Below, piece by piece: positions 16,120 to 25,195 of a DNA stretch of 37,182 nucleotides. A program made the position numbers and the translations under genes. Position 1 is the first letter of the stretch, and the number at the start of each line of letters is the position of its first letter. Under the pieces are notes generated by a model that worked only from the letters and a program-made list of their open reading frames with translations, was not told where the DNA came from and ran no database searches. The stretch lies in the NCBI GenBank assembly GCA_024639645.1, contig JAHEIB010000008.1, forward strand, positions 1 through 37,182. Reading direction: 5' to 3'. Source of the DNA: Deltaproteobacteria bacterium (GTDB lineage: Bacteria > Desulfobacterota > Desulfobacteria > Desulfobacterales > B30-G6).

Positions 16120-17427
16120 TCAGAGCCGTGACACATCCGGGATCTCCTTACTGCTGCAGTTTATTGCACCACCAGCATTTGTCTGAATCGTTGCCTCTAT
16201 AGGAATTACCTCATAATCCGGCAGCGCTCTTTGATAGATTGCAAGAGCTTCTTCATTGTATTTTTCCAGTCCTTCCTGATCAAATACGGTTACCAAAATG
16301 CGTTGATTCATCATTAGGCTGTTGGCATAAAGTGCCGTATGCGTATAATCGCCCCCTGGAAGCCGATGATCAAACCCTTCCGGGCAGGGGATATGGATAA
16401 CGTCATAACCCTTTTTTTGAAACAATTTGCTGAGATTATCCAAATAATGGTACAATTTTGTTCCGGTTTTGTCTGGTCGCCCCACGATGATCTCTGTCGG
16501 GCTTATAAACTTAAAGTGGTTAATGTGACCAAGAAGGTCGTCGGGTTCCTCGTCCACAACGATAATACGACTGGCCCCCAGCCATGCTTCGAGTTTGGCA
16601 TAGAGGTTCAGGATACCCTGGTTATCGCGCAATATCCTTCTGGTCATGACATAGGTCCCATGACCGTCGGTTAAAAGGGCACCGCCATCCAGCATTATTT
16701 CTGAACGATAGATGTTAAAACCCTCTTTCCACAAAAACCGATCGTCTATTTCTACAATAGATCGATTCTGATCCCGATATTCAGGCCAAAAAGCAGCAAA
16801 AGTAAATTTGTGGGCAATGGGTTCACCGCTGTAGATATTAACACCATAGAGCGGTGAGTAATCCCTGGTCCAGCTATCGCCTAGAGGGCCGGGAATTGGG
16901 CGGATAGTCTTGAGGTCTATACCACTGGCTTCGAGCCACGCCAGTACGGCAGCCCCAAAATATCCTTCGCCAATTCTAAGAAAGATGGTGACATGATCCA
17001 ATGAACCAATCATCTGTCTGAACATGTCCCATAAGGGCGGGAATAATGTTGGCCAATTGAACAGCACACCAGCCATGGGTTCCCACTCAGGAATCATCCT
17101 GAAGCCAGGGGGCGGCACATCATATAATATGTCACCACCCCACTGGACAAGCCCCTGCTGTTCCAGCTTCGCAAAGGACACCAGATTTATAAAATTTGCT
17201 GCCACGGCTTCAGCATTGACAGCGCCGTCATCCACACCGATATCGCGCAAGAATTCTACTGCGCTATTGCTATCATGGGGAGGCACATAAGCCCATTTGA
17301 AGGGATAATGGTTCAGGAAAGTGCGATCATCTCCTTGTAGGTCATTTGCATACTTAAAAAAGAATTCCTGATCCATGGCCCAAAATGGGTATGGCACATA
17401 ATTCTTGTATTTCTGCGAGTTTTTCAT
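16120..17427 (-). CDS. Agmatine deiminase family (PAD_porph) protein with an atypical active site
   Basis: A 435-residue protein of the peptidyl-arginine-deiminase/agmatine-deiminase fold. The catalytic domain starts near residue 111 (MIPEWEPMAGVLFNWP); the first 110 residues are an extension not found in ordinary AguA of about 370 residues. Visible active-site residues are Asp189 in DSWTRDYSPLY, His301 in LLGHINHF, and the nucleophile Cys424 in NAGGAINCSS. The usual Gly-His-x-Asp motif here reads GHIN: the Asp that holds the guanidinium group is Asn303. The gene starts seven bases after potA and is followed by the carbamoylputrescine amidase gene, so agmatine or an agmatine-like guanidino compound is the likely substrate. 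The substitution makes the exact substrate and even activity uncertain. Confidence 0.82.
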   Translation of the reverse strand: MKNSQKYKNYVPYPFWAMDQEFFFKYANDLQGDDRTFLNHYPFKWAYVPPHDSNSAVEFLRDIGVDDGAVNAEAVAANFINLVSFAKLEQQGLVQWGGDILYDVPPPGFRMIPEWEPMAGVLFNWPTLFPPLWDMFRQMIGSLDHVTIFLRIGEGYFGAAVLAWLEASGIDLKTIRPIPGPLGDSWTRDYSPLYGVNIYSGEPIAHKFTFAAFWPEYRDQNRSIVEIDDRFLWKEGFNIYRSEIMLDGGALLTDGHGTYVMTRRILRDNQGILNLYAKLEAWLGASRIIVVDEEPDDLLGHINHFKFISPTEIIVGRPDKTGTKLYHYLDNLSKLFQKKGYDVIHIPCPEGFDHRLPGGDYTHTALYANSLMMNQRILVTVFDQEGLEKYNEEALAIYQRALPDYEVIPIEATIQTNAGGAINCSSKEIPDVSRL

Positions 17428-17434
17428 TGCTGTT

Positions 17435-18574
17435 TTAACCTCTCAAGACGTTGTTACTGCTGCAATCCCAGCTAACTTCAACATTCTGGCCTTCGGGCAT
17501 TTGCAAACGATAGCCTCTGCCCCGGGTCAAATGAACCGTTATAAGCATGTCTGTTTCCTTAAGAGCAACCGTGAACTCGCTAAAATCTCCCTGGTAGAAC
17601 ACCTCATTGATTTTACCGTGAAATATGGTTTGATTGGCGGGATCGGACGGGGATTCATCTGACGTTTCTGGCTTAAGATGAATAAGTTCCGGATGAACAG
17701 AAAACCCGACAACCGGATCGCTGGTATTATTTTCCGGCTCAGGGGCAAATACCCTTAACCCCTGATCTGTTTCGAGCTCAACTTTGCCATCTTTTTGGGA
17801 AACCACCTTGCCAGAAAAAATATTTGTAGCACCCATGAAAGAAGCGACAAAAATCGAACCAGGTTTCTCATAAATTTCATCCGGTGTTCCAATCTGCAGG
17901 AATGCACCCTCATTCATGATACCGATTCTATCGGAGACACTCAGAGCTTCCTTTTGGTCATGGGTTACATTCAAAAAGGTTGTACCGACTTCCCGTTGAA
18001 TTCGTTTCAATTCAATCTGCATCTCCTTTCTCAATTTCCTGTCCAATGCAGCCAGCGGCTCATCCAAAAGAAGGACAGCGGGCTCTAAAATCAAGGCCCG
18101 CGCCAAAGCAACACGCTGCCGTTGTCCACCACTCAACTGATCCGGACGCCGGTCCTCCATGCCACCCAAGGTAACGAGTTCTATTTTTTCGGCTACTTTT
18201 TTCTTGATTTCAATCTTTGAAAGTCTTCTCTCCACCAGACCAAAACCGATGTTTTCGGCCACTGTCATGTGGGGAAAAAGGGCATGATTTTGAAAAACAG
18301 TATTGCAATCTCTTTTGTATGGTGGCAGTTCATTGACGTTCTGACCGGCAATGAGCACATCACCCTGGTCCTGGTTTTCCAGGCCTGCCACAACACGCAA
18401 CAGCGTTGATTTACCGCAGCCACTGGGTCCCAGGAATGAGAATATTTCCCCTTCCTGAATTTCCAGGGTGACATGATCAACCGCGGTGACACCCGGAAAT
18501 TGTTTGACCACATCCCTTATTTCAAGACAGATATCCGGTTTTTTATTACCGCGCTGAGTATCTGAACCACTCAT
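17435..18574 (-). CDS. potA: Polyamine-type ABC transporter ATP-binding protein (PotA-like)
   Basis: A 379-residue ATPase that energises uptake through the adjacent permeases at the inner membrane. It has Walker A GPSGCGKST (49-57), the signature LSGGQRQRV (147-155), Walker B VLLLDEP (167-173), and a C-terminal TOBE regulatory domain from roughly 240 onward. PotA-type proteins carry this C-terminal extension, consistent with 379 residues. AAAGGAC precedes the ATG. It is the last of four transporter genes (substrate-binding protein, two permeases, ATPase). The family serves spermidine/putrescine, but related systems carry other cationic or betaine substrates, so the ligand is inferred from neighbours. 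Confidence 0.93.
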   Translation of the reverse strand: MSGSDTQRGNKKPDICLEIRDVVKQFPGVTAVDHVTLEIQEGEIFSFLGPSGCGKSTLLRVVAGLENQDQGDVLIAGQNVNELPPYKRDCNTVFQNHALFPHMTVAENIGFGLVERRLSKIEIKKKVAEKIELVTLGGMEDRRPDQLSGGQRQRVALARALILEPAVLLLDEPLAALDRKLRKEMQIELKRIQREVGTTFLNVTHDQKEALSVSDRIGIMNEGAFLQIGTPDEIYEKPGSIFVASFMGATNIFSGKVVSQKDGKVELETDQGLRVFAPEPENNTSDPVVGFSVHPELIHLKPETSDESPSDPANQTIFHGKINEVFYQGDFSEFTVALKETDMLITVHLTRGRGYRLQMPEGQNVEVSWDCSSNNVLRG

Positions 18575-18597
18575 GTTAAATACTGTCCTTTCATTTT

Positions 18598-19392
18598 TCA
18601 GCTATTGCTTTTGCCCATCTTCTGTACAAAGTAAACAAGCACCATTCCCAACATGGTAATGGAGACAAAAAGGGTGCCGATCGTGTTGATCACCGGTGTA
18701 GCACCAAAGCGTAGCTGGGAAAACACATAAATGGGCAGGGTAGTGCTGCCCACCCCAGCCACGAAATATGTGATCACGAAATCGTCGAAAGACCAGGGAA
18801 AGATCAGCATGGCCGAGGCCATGATGGCCGGCAGAAGCTGCGGACCCGTGACTCGCAGAAACGTTCGAAAGGGGGTGGCTCCCAGGTCCAGAGCTGCCTC
18901 TTCCCAGGACCAGTCAAAACGCTGCATACGCCCCAGAATGATGAACACCGCCAGGGGTGAACAGAAGACAATGTGGGCGATGATGATGCTGGGATACCCC
19001 AGGGGGATGTGTACCAATCGTGTGAAAAAAACCAGAAGGGCACTGCCGGTAACCACCGAGGGAAACACGATGGGCAGCAGGATGGAAGTCCGTAAAAACT
19101 GTTTGCCCCTGAAATTGAGTTTGTAGAGCCCATAAGCCGTGATGGTGCCGATGAGGGTAGCAACCACCACGGTCACCCCTGCAATGATCAGGCTGCGCAT
19201 GAGGGCATCCCTGACCTGGTCGTTGGTGAACAGCTTGACATACCATTTCAAGGTAAACCCTTCCCAGGATGAGCCGTATTTGTTGTTGGAAAAGGAAAAT
19301 ACGATGATCAGGATCATGGGCGCCCACAGGAAGATCAGAGTCAGACTACTCAATACCCACAGGATTTTCGATGCGATTCGTTTCTTTTTCAC
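18598..19392 (-). CDS. potC: Polyamine-type ABC transporter permease (PotC-like)
   Basis: A 264-residue inner-membrane permease with about six hydrophobic segments. The EAA loop that contacts the ATPase is visible at roughly 164-183 (EEAALDLGATPFRTFLRV). The start was set at the GTG at 19392, whose last bases overlap the stop of the upstream permease (GTGA). A longer frame exists but would put the start inside potB with no ribosome binding site. The overlap implies coupled translation and a matched ratio of the two permeases. The sequence fits the PotC/PotI branch. Confidence 0.92.
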   Translation of the reverse strand: MKKKRIASKILWVLSSLTLIFLWAPMILIIVFSFSNNKYGSSWEGFTLKWYVKLFTNDQVRDALMRSLIIAGVTVVVATLIGTITAYGLYKLNFRGKQFLRTSILLPIVFPSVVTGSALLVFFTRLVHIPLGYPSIIIAHIVFCSPLAVFIILGRMQRFDWSWEEAALDLGATPFRTFLRVTGPQLLPAIMASAMLIFPWSFDDFVITYFVAGVGSTTLPIYVFSQLRFGATPVINTIGTLFVSITMLGMVLVYFVQKMGKSNS

Positions 19393-20297
19393 AGAGCCTT
19401 CTCCAGTGCCTCTCTCCCGCCCCATTTAATCGTGAGGTAGAGGATCAGGACCAGCGTTGCCGCCAGCATGATAGCCAGACTGGAGCCCTGGGGGATATTG
19501 CCCACAGCCGTGAATTTGTGAGCCACCAAGGATCCGGCCATCATGATTTTGGAACCGCCGAAAATACTCGGCACCAGCCATTCACCCACGGTAGGAATGA
19601 ATACGAGGATGGAACCGGCCAGAAGTCCGCCCCGGGTCAATGGCAGAGTCACCCGGAAGAATCTTCGAAAAGGTGTTGCCCCCAGGTCGGTGGCCGCCTC
19701 CAGCACCGAGCGGTCGAGACCGTCAAGGGCGGCGTAAATGGGCAGAATCATAAATGGCAGCCAGGCAAATACCAGGGCCATGGTGACGGCAAAATTTGTG
19801 TATAGAATCTGAATGGGTTCGGAAATGATACCCAGGTTCATCAGAAGCGTATTGATGGTCCCCTTGGTTCCCACCAGGGTTTTAAGGGCATACAGCCGTA
19901 TGAGGTAGGAGGACCATGACGGTACGATGATCAGGAAGATCCACAGTGTTTTCCACTTTCCCCCAAACCGGGTGATGTAATAAGCGATGGGGTAACCGAA
20001 CAGAATACAGAGCAAATTGGTCTGAAGGGCTAGGTAGATGGACTGCAGGAAGACCTTGCCGTACCCACCACCCAGGATGGCGCCAATGTTCTCGAAGGTA
20101 AAGGTATATACGATCTGGCCGTATGGCCCTGATTTCAAAAAGCTGAAAAAAAGGATAATGGCCAGGGGGGCAAAGACAAAGACGACCACGATGATGATGA
20201 TGGGGAATAAATAGGCCGCAATATTCAGGGCCAGTTTGCGCTTTTCCCTTTTTTGGGCCTGAGATTGGGACACGGAAATCTCATCCATCGCTCGCAT
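19389..20297 (-). CDS. potB: Polyamine-type ABC transporter permease (PotB-like)
   Basis: A 302-residue inner-membrane permease. The first membrane segment is at about 24-52, five more follow, and the cytoplasmic EAA loop is at about 200-219 (EAATDLGATPFRRFFRVTLP). GGGGAG lies six bases ahead of the ATG. It partners the PotC-like permease with which it overlaps. The gap to the upstream substrate-binding-protein gene (358 bases) is filled with hairpin repeats, which could reduce read-through so that the binding protein is made in excess over the membrane parts. That effect is inference. Confidence 0.93.
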   Translation of the reverse strand: MRAMDEISVSQSQAQKREKRKLALNIAAYLFPIIIIVVVFVFAPLAIILFFSFLKSGPYGQIVYTFTFENIGAILGGGYGKVFLQSIYLALQTNLLCILFGYPIAYYITRFGGKWKTLWIFLIIVPSWSSYLIRLYALKTLVGTKGTINTLLMNLGIISEPIQILYTNFAVTMALVFAWLPFMILPIYAALDGLDRSVLEAATDLGATPFRRFFRVTLPLTRGGLLAGSILVFIPTVGEWLVPSIFGGSKIMMAGSLVAHKFTAVGNIPQGSSLAIMLAATLVLILYLTIKWGGREALEKAL

Positions 20298-20331
20298 GGT
20301 TAACTCCCCGCTTGATCACAGTTGGAAAGCG

Positions 20332-20435
20332 TTTATACCGCTTGTGACAATAATGTTCCGAATATAGGATGGCGGCATAAGGGTTTGTATCAGAAAAACG
20401 GTCCTCAATCGGAACGTTTTTCTGATAACCCCTAT
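20332..20435 (+). repeat. Two-hairpin dispersed repeat, copy B
   Basis: Same orientation and order as copy A: TTTATACCGC, GGATGGCGGCATAAGGG, then the CAGAAAAACG/CGTTTTTCTG hairpin at 20391-20424. It sits between potB and potD, transcribed in the sense opposite to copy A. Confidence 0.8.
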
Positions 20436-20452
20436 ATCACGAAAACACGAAA
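20436..20452 (+). repeat. Second copy of the ATCACGAAAACACGAAA 17-mer
   Basis: Identical to 10116-10132, directly abutting the two-hairpin repeat copy B. A weaker complementary stretch (GTGCTTTCGTGTTTCC) lies at 20621-20636, so the whole potB-potD spacer is bracketed by this pair. Confidence 0.55.
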
Positions 20453-20531
20453 TCCTGAACCGTAACAGCACGCACATTCCCCGTGGGCTATGTCGTTCGG
20501 CAGTGCTTCGCATGCAGCGGGGAATACGATC

Positions 20532-20586
20532 GAAAAACCTCGCAGCTTGACGAAGATCCCGATTTATCGGGTCTGCGAGGTTTTTC
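20532..20586. repeat. Strong nested hairpin in the potB-potD spacer
   Basis: A perfect 14-base stem, GAAAAACCTCGCAG at 20532-20545 with its complement at 20573-20586, encloses a second stem CCCGAT/ATCGGG (20558-20570). It lies between the binding-protein gene and the permease genes and could slow or stop transcription or protect the upstream mRNA end. Confidence 0.7.
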
Positions 20587-20655
20587 AATAGAACGCCATT
20601 GGTTTGTATTCTGTCAGTTGTGCTTTCGTGTTTCCTTGTTTTCTGAAGGCTTAGG

Positions 20656-21789
20656 TTATTTCTTTATTTCTTCCCAGAGCTTGTCACGCAGTTCCTTGCC
20701 TTTGCCCTCAATCAGTCGCATTTCAAATGTGTCACATTTGCGTTGGTAAGCCTCGTCGATGACAAAACCCGGCCAGGCTTTCATCTCGTCACTCATGAAT
20801 TCCATGGTGTGCTTGTGCACCGGCGGGTATCCAATCCATTCCACTAACTGCACGTTGACCTCGGTACGGAAAATATAGTTGATGAAAAGATGGGCTGCCG
20901 CGGTATGTTTGGAGCCCTTGGGAATAAAACCAGTGTTGCCGGCATAGTAGGTGCCTTCTTTGGGCATAATCCCCTTGATTTCGGGCTTTTCGCGTGCAAG
21001 CCACCAGGCGTCACCGATCCACAGATGAGAGAGCCAGACATCCTCGTCTTTGAGCAGACGACTGGGCCAGGAGTCGTAGGCTGCCAGTTTGGGCTTTTGA
21101 GCCATCAGCAATGCCTTGGCTTCCATAAGTTCTTTTTCATTGTCACTGTTGTAAGAGTAGCCGAGATATTTTAAAGCCGCTCCGAACGCTTCCATTTGAT
21201 TGTCGATCATGGTCATCTTGCCCTTATACTTGTCACCCTCAAACAGGAGTCCCCAGGATCCCATCAGTGGGTCGTTTTCATCGACATATTTGGCGTTGTA
21301 GGTGTAGGTGGTGTAGAAAATGGAGTCTGGAAACTGAAATTTGTTGCCCGGATCGAAAGGCAGGCTCTTGTATTCGTCTTTCAAGTAGGCGGACATGTTG
21401 GGAAGCCAGGCATGGGTCAGTTCCTTGAGCAGTTTCATCTTGTGCAGCCGTACGGCGTCGGATGGTCCGGCGCCCAAAATGAGATCATAAGGCGTATTGG
21501 GGTTGAGCTTGAGTTTGGTCACCATCTCCTCGGTGTCGGCATAGTGGTCGCGGACGATCTTGACACCGAACTCCTTGGTAAAATTTTCAAAGAGTTCCTC
21601 CGGCCACCACTCTGCCCAGTCATAGATATACAGTTTGTTGCCCTCTTTTCTAACTTCATCCATACAAGACTGTGGCACCTTATAATCCTTGTACTTACCG
21701 GCCGCAGATGCTTCCGTAAAAATCGCGATGGAGAAAAACAAAAGAATAAAAAGGACGATAGCTGTGTTGAAAAAATAATTTTTCTTCAT
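20656..21789 (-). CDS. potD: Polyamine-type ABC transporter periplasmic substrate-binding protein (PotD-like)
   Basis: A 377-residue exported protein. The N-terminus MKKNYFF plus a hydrophobic stretch (about 8-25) and a SASAAG-like site (EASAAG) indicate a Sec signal peptide cleaved near residue 30. The mature part has the PotD/PotF layout: KLYIYDWAEWWPEELFENF at the start, then a periplasmic-binding fold with many aromatic residues that typically box a polyamine (for example WPSR, DAWW, YYAGNTGFIPKG). AAAGGAGA precedes the ATG. It is the first of the four transporter genes. Whether the ligand is putrescine, spermidine, agmatine or a methylated amine cannot be told from the sequence alone. 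Confidence 0.92.
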   Translation of the reverse strand: MKKNYFFNTAIVLFILLFFSIAIFTEASAAGKYKDYKVPQSCMDEVRKEGNKLYIYDWAEWWPEELFENFTKEFGVKIVRDHYADTEEMVTKLKLNPNTPYDLILGAGPSDAVRLHKMKLLKELTHAWLPNMSAYLKDEYKSLPFDPGNKFQFPDSIFYTTYTYNAKYVDENDPLMGSWGLLFEGDKYKGKMTMIDNQMEAFGAALKYLGYSYNSDNEKELMEAKALLMAQKPKLAAYDSWPSRLLKDEDVWLSHLWIGDAWWLAREKPEIKGIMPKEGTYYAGNTGFIPKGSKHTAAAHLFINYIFRTEVNVQLVEWIGYPPVHKHTMEFMSDEMKAWPGFVIDEAYQRKCDTFEMRLIEGKGKELRDKLWEEIKK

Positions 21790-21963
21790 GTTGATACTCT
21801 CCTTTCGATCTTGGTGTTTTCATTATAAACAATTGTTACGGGGGGCTTAATGAGTCCATGTGACAGGGTAATTTTCCAGGGAATAGAATTATGCAGCTGT
21901 TTAATAAATTCCATGGATGACTTAATAAATCAATAGTTTTATGTACAAGCTATCTTGCTACGA

Positions 21964-23265
21964 TTAGCTCAGCACCTCCGTGACCGCTTCGTCAAACGCC
22001 CCAATGGCAAAATCTGCATCCTTGTCCGTATGTGACGCAGAAATAAACCATGGCTCATGCACACCGGTATCGGGCATGACCCCCTTTTCAAGCAGCTTCC
22101 AGATGATCTGCTCATAGATAGCATGATCTGTTGCGGCCACATCTCGGTAATCATAGACCGCTTCTGCTTCGGTAATAACCATGGCAGGCATGGATTCAGG
22201 GCCCTGTACAAAACCGTGTAGTCCCCTGTGATTGAGTATCTTGGTGATTCCCTGCATCAGACGCTTTCCATGGGTGGACACCTTGTCCAGCGCACCGGCT
22301 TCGATTTCATCGAGGGTGGCACAGGCTGCCGCTGTGGCCACTGCATTACCGGAATAGGTGCCACCATGGGGTATTTTAAGAAACCCAATATCACCCATCA
22401 CTTCCTTTGTCCCGCCTATGGCGGCGATTGGGAATCCGTTTCCCAGGGCTTTGGCGTAGGTCGCCATGTCTGCACGAACGTTGAAGTACTCCTGAGCCCC
22501 TCCCTTGGCCACCCGAAAACCGGTTTTGACTTCGTCAAAGATAAGAACGATACCATACTGGTCACATAACTTTCGCACAAATTCCAGGTATCCTTTGCGT
22601 GGCATCACCGAAGCACAGTTACCCATGATGGGCTCCATAATAATACAAGCGATGTCTCCGTAGTTATCCTTGATCTTTTTTTCCAGCTGCTCCTCATCAT
22701 TAAAGGGCAATAATACAACATTCTGGGCGGATGACGAGAGAACACCGGAACCCTGGCAAACCTTGATGGGCGCATTCCGATAACCCACGGATGCAAGTGG
22801 TGGAAAGGTGCTCCACAGAACCTGATCATGAAATCCATGATACTGTCCTTCGAATTTCACGATTTTATCCCGACCGTTGTAGGCACGGGCAATACGGATG
22901 GCGTGCATGGTTGCCTCTGTTCCCGAGTTGGCATATCGAACCAGATCGACACCCGTGAGGGCCTTTATTTTTTCAGCTGCTTTAATTTCATATTCATGTG
23001 TCAAGGCAAAGACATTGCCCATATTCAAGGCCTCTTTGATTGCCTCAAGCACGGCAGGAAAGCCATGACCCAGTATGACCGGCCCGAAACCCATTCGATA
23101 ATCCAGGTATTTTTTATCATCCTGATCCCAGATGTAAGCCCCTTCACCCCGTTTTAGAACCAGTGATTTGTCATCACCCCAGTAGCGATAGTTGGATGTC
23201 ACTCCTGAGGGCATACATGCCTTTGCGCGCTTAAACATCGCTCTCGTTTTTTTACCGGTCTGCAT
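21964..23265 (-). CDS. Class III PLP aminotransferase, glutamate-1-semialdehyde aminomutase-like
   Basis: A 433-residue PLP enzyme. The cofactor lysine is Lys272 in TYAKALGNGFPIAAIGG, and the Asp contacting the pyridine nitrogen is Asp244 in LIFDEVKTGFR. The MPSGVTSNYRYWG start and PHGGTYSGNAVA segment resemble glutamate-1-semialdehyde 2,1-aminomutase and its catabolic relatives. A biosynthetic HemL would more often be near haem genes, and the position between an MttB paralogue and a polyamine transporter suggests amine transamination instead. GGGGAGGA precedes the ATG. It is distinct from the putrescine-type aminotransferase further upstream in the island. Confidence 0.85.
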   Translation of the reverse strand: MQTGKKTRAMFKRAKACMPSGVTSNYRYWGDDKSLVLKRGEGAYIWDQDDKKYLDYRMGFGPVILGHGFPAVLEAIKEALNMGNVFALTHEYEIKAAEKIKALTGVDLVRYANSGTEATMHAIRIARAYNGRDKIVKFEGQYHGFHDQVLWSTFPPLASVGYRNAPIKVCQGSGVLSSSAQNVVLLPFNDEEQLEKKIKDNYGDIACIIMEPIMGNCASVMPRKGYLEFVRKLCDQYGIVLIFDEVKTGFRVAKGGAQEYFNVRADMATYAKALGNGFPIAAIGGTKEVMGDIGFLKIPHGGTYSGNAVATAAACATLDEIEAGALDKVSTHGKRLMQGITKILNHRGLHGFVQGPESMPAMVITEAEAVYDYRDVAATDHAIYEQIIWKLLEKGVMPDTGVHEPWFISASHTDKDADFAIGAFDEAVTEVLS

Positions 23266-23477
23266 TCTAATTCCTCCCCATTTAAAATTGTATGGACGAT
23301 TTTATTGTATATGGCTGTGTCGCCTTATTTAGTGCCCATCCACAAGGGGTCTTTTTCCGCGATATCGGCGTTGGACGCCATGATTTAACTCCTCAAAACA
23401 GCACGCTATTACTCCGGGTTAAATCTGTCGCCCGAATTGATCTCACGAAAAAACCCGCATTTCTGGACGAAAAATAG

Positions 23478-24950
23478 CTAACGATCTATAGCCGATTGAA
23501 TAATTTTTATTATCTCTTTTTGCTGTGTTTCTGCCAGTGGATGGGGTTGATGATGCGCTAATATCCTATCCAGTTCGTTTCTCGCGGCTTCTATGGAATC
23601 AAGAAAGCGATCATGTCGGGAATCCCATTGATGAGAAATACCGGGATTCCACAATCCGCGTATTTTCTCAATCGTGTAACCGGTACTGAGAAAATGCCCG
23701 CAAGGACCTACCGCTGCTATTTCATCAACCGCCAATGTGTCACTATCGACCTTAAATCCTTCGGTCATGGTGTGAATATACTGGACAATATCATGATCGA
23801 GGACCAGCTTTTCCGGGTGCAGCCGTGTGTACGTTTCCATCATACCGAGACAGGGGGCCATGTCGGCACCCGCAGCACAGATATAAAATGCATCCACAGC
23901 CTCGTCTTTGCCCACTTGCCAGGAATCCGGTTCACAAAGATCTGTTCCACCGAATGTAGACATCACCGGAATGTGATAGTAATGACCCATCTGGATCGTG
24001 GCCGCATAAAAAAGAAATTGATTCTTTGTTGTAACAGCGCAACCCCCTGTATGGGGGTTCATCACGCCTGAAAAAAAAGGGTATGTAACCGGTGCTCCGG
24101 GAAATGACAGCTGAAGCATACAGATGGCACTCAAAATCTCAGCATTGCCGAGCACTATTGTACCGGCGATAGAGGCCGGGCCTGTTGAGCCCATGACCGG
24201 CATGGTCGCAAATCCTACCGGCAACCCGGCTTCCGCAAATACCAGCGCCGCATCCAAAGCACCTTTATCGTTGTTTAAAGGAGAAATGGGGCTGACAATC
24301 AGCGATAACGGCGAACGTGTTCTAAGATTTTCAGAGCTCCCAGCTATAATCTCCGCTATCCGAATCGCAGACCGCGCTGTTTTTGTGTCAACACAACTTG
24401 CGCTGATGACATGTTTTTCCGTGTTGCTGAAAGCGGCTTCTAATTCGTGAAGCGCTTGTACCCCGCGTGGTTTATCCAGTGGCGCCACCATGGGCCAGTA
24501 AAATCCTATGGATGTAAGGTAATCTGCCACGCGAGCCATCATGGCGGCATCTTTCTTGGTTGAAGGGCGCTGCATACCGGTCTTGTAATCGACCGTGGTG
24601 ATACCAGTGCCTGCGGTGCCGCAGTACGTTTTTGTTCCATCCATTACAGCGTCGAGATCTCTTGTTCCCCGGGACCCCATGGTGATGTTCCTGGGTATCT
24701 TGTCAAGAGATGCCAGGAGGATTTCCGCTGGAATTTTTACGATTTCGCGTTTAAAATCAACATCTGCACCCGCCGAGGCAAAAATATCCAAGGCTCTTTT
24801 TGATGGAAACCGCACACCCGTTTCAGCAAGAACAGTTAATGTTGCCTGATGCAGCCGGTCCAGATCCTGCCGAGACAAGGTTTGTATCTTCATTTCCGGT
24901 TTGACGATAACCGGCTTGATCCTTTGGTCAGCGTTGCTTCCTTCATTCAT
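23478..24950 (-). CDS. MttB-family corrinoid methyltransferase without an amber codon (paralogue 1)
   Basis: A 490-residue member of the trimethylamine methyltransferase superfamily. The barrel segments line up with the amber-containing mttB in this window, for example VLAETGVRF, PVMGSTGPASIAGTIVLGNAE and HIPVMSTFGGT. At the pyrrolysine position the residue is Thr336 (FGGTD). Such non-pyrrolysine members demethylate quaternary amines such as glycine betaine, carnitine or proline betaine in characterised bacteria, passing the methyl group to a corrinoid protein. The substrate here is unknown. The frame ends at UAG (23478-23480) after a natural-looking C-terminus; reading through it would add only 22 residues before UAA. 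No corrinoid protein gene lies next to it. Confidence 0.88.
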   Translation of the reverse strand: MNEGSNADQRIKPVIVKPEMKIQTLSRQDLDRLHQATLTVLAETGVRFPSKRALDIFASAGADVDFKREIVKIPAEILLASLDKIPRNITMGSRGTRDLDAVMDGTKTYCGTAGTGITTVDYKTGMQRPSTKKDAAMMARVADYLTSIGFYWPMVAPLDKPRGVQALHELEAAFSNTEKHVISASCVDTKTARSAIRIAEIIAGSSENLRTRSPLSLIVSPISPLNNDKGALDAALVFAEAGLPVGFATMPVMGSTGPASIAGTIVLGNAEILSAICMLQLSFPGAPVTYPFFSGVMNPHTGGCAVTTKNQFLFYAATIQMGHYYHIPVMSTFGGTDLCEPDSWQVGKDEAVDAFYICAAGADMAPCLGMMETYTRLHPEKLVLDHDIVQYIHTMTEGFKVDSDTLAVDEIAAVGPCGHFLSTGYTIEKIRGLWNPGISHQWDSRHDRFLDSIEAARNELDRILAHHQPHPLAETQQKEIIKIIQSAIDR

Positions 24951-25043
24951 AAAAAGTTATTTTCCTTCAGGCTCTTCTCCCAATTAATCGGGAAAAAGGG
25001 TTCCAGGAGTCAAGGATTCGAGGGATCAAGGGTACTGAGAGCT

Positions 25044-25107
25044 TTTATACCGCTTGTCATAATAATGTTCCGAAAATATAATGGCGGTATAAGGGTTTGT
25101 AGCAGAC
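25044..25107 (+). repeat. Two-hairpin dispersed repeat, copy C (truncated)
   Basis: Contains only the first hairpin unit, here with a perfect pair TTATACCGC (25045-25053) and GCGGTATAA (25084-25092). Similarity stops after GGGTTTGTAGCAGA, before the second hairpin. Located between the first MttB paralogue and mtbB. Confidence 0.75.
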
Positions 25108-25195
25108 AGCAGGCTCCAGCCTTTAATCATCCTCGCTTTCCAACATACCGGGGGTTTAGGCTTAGCTCTTTACCCTTGGCTGGACTTAAAACCGA

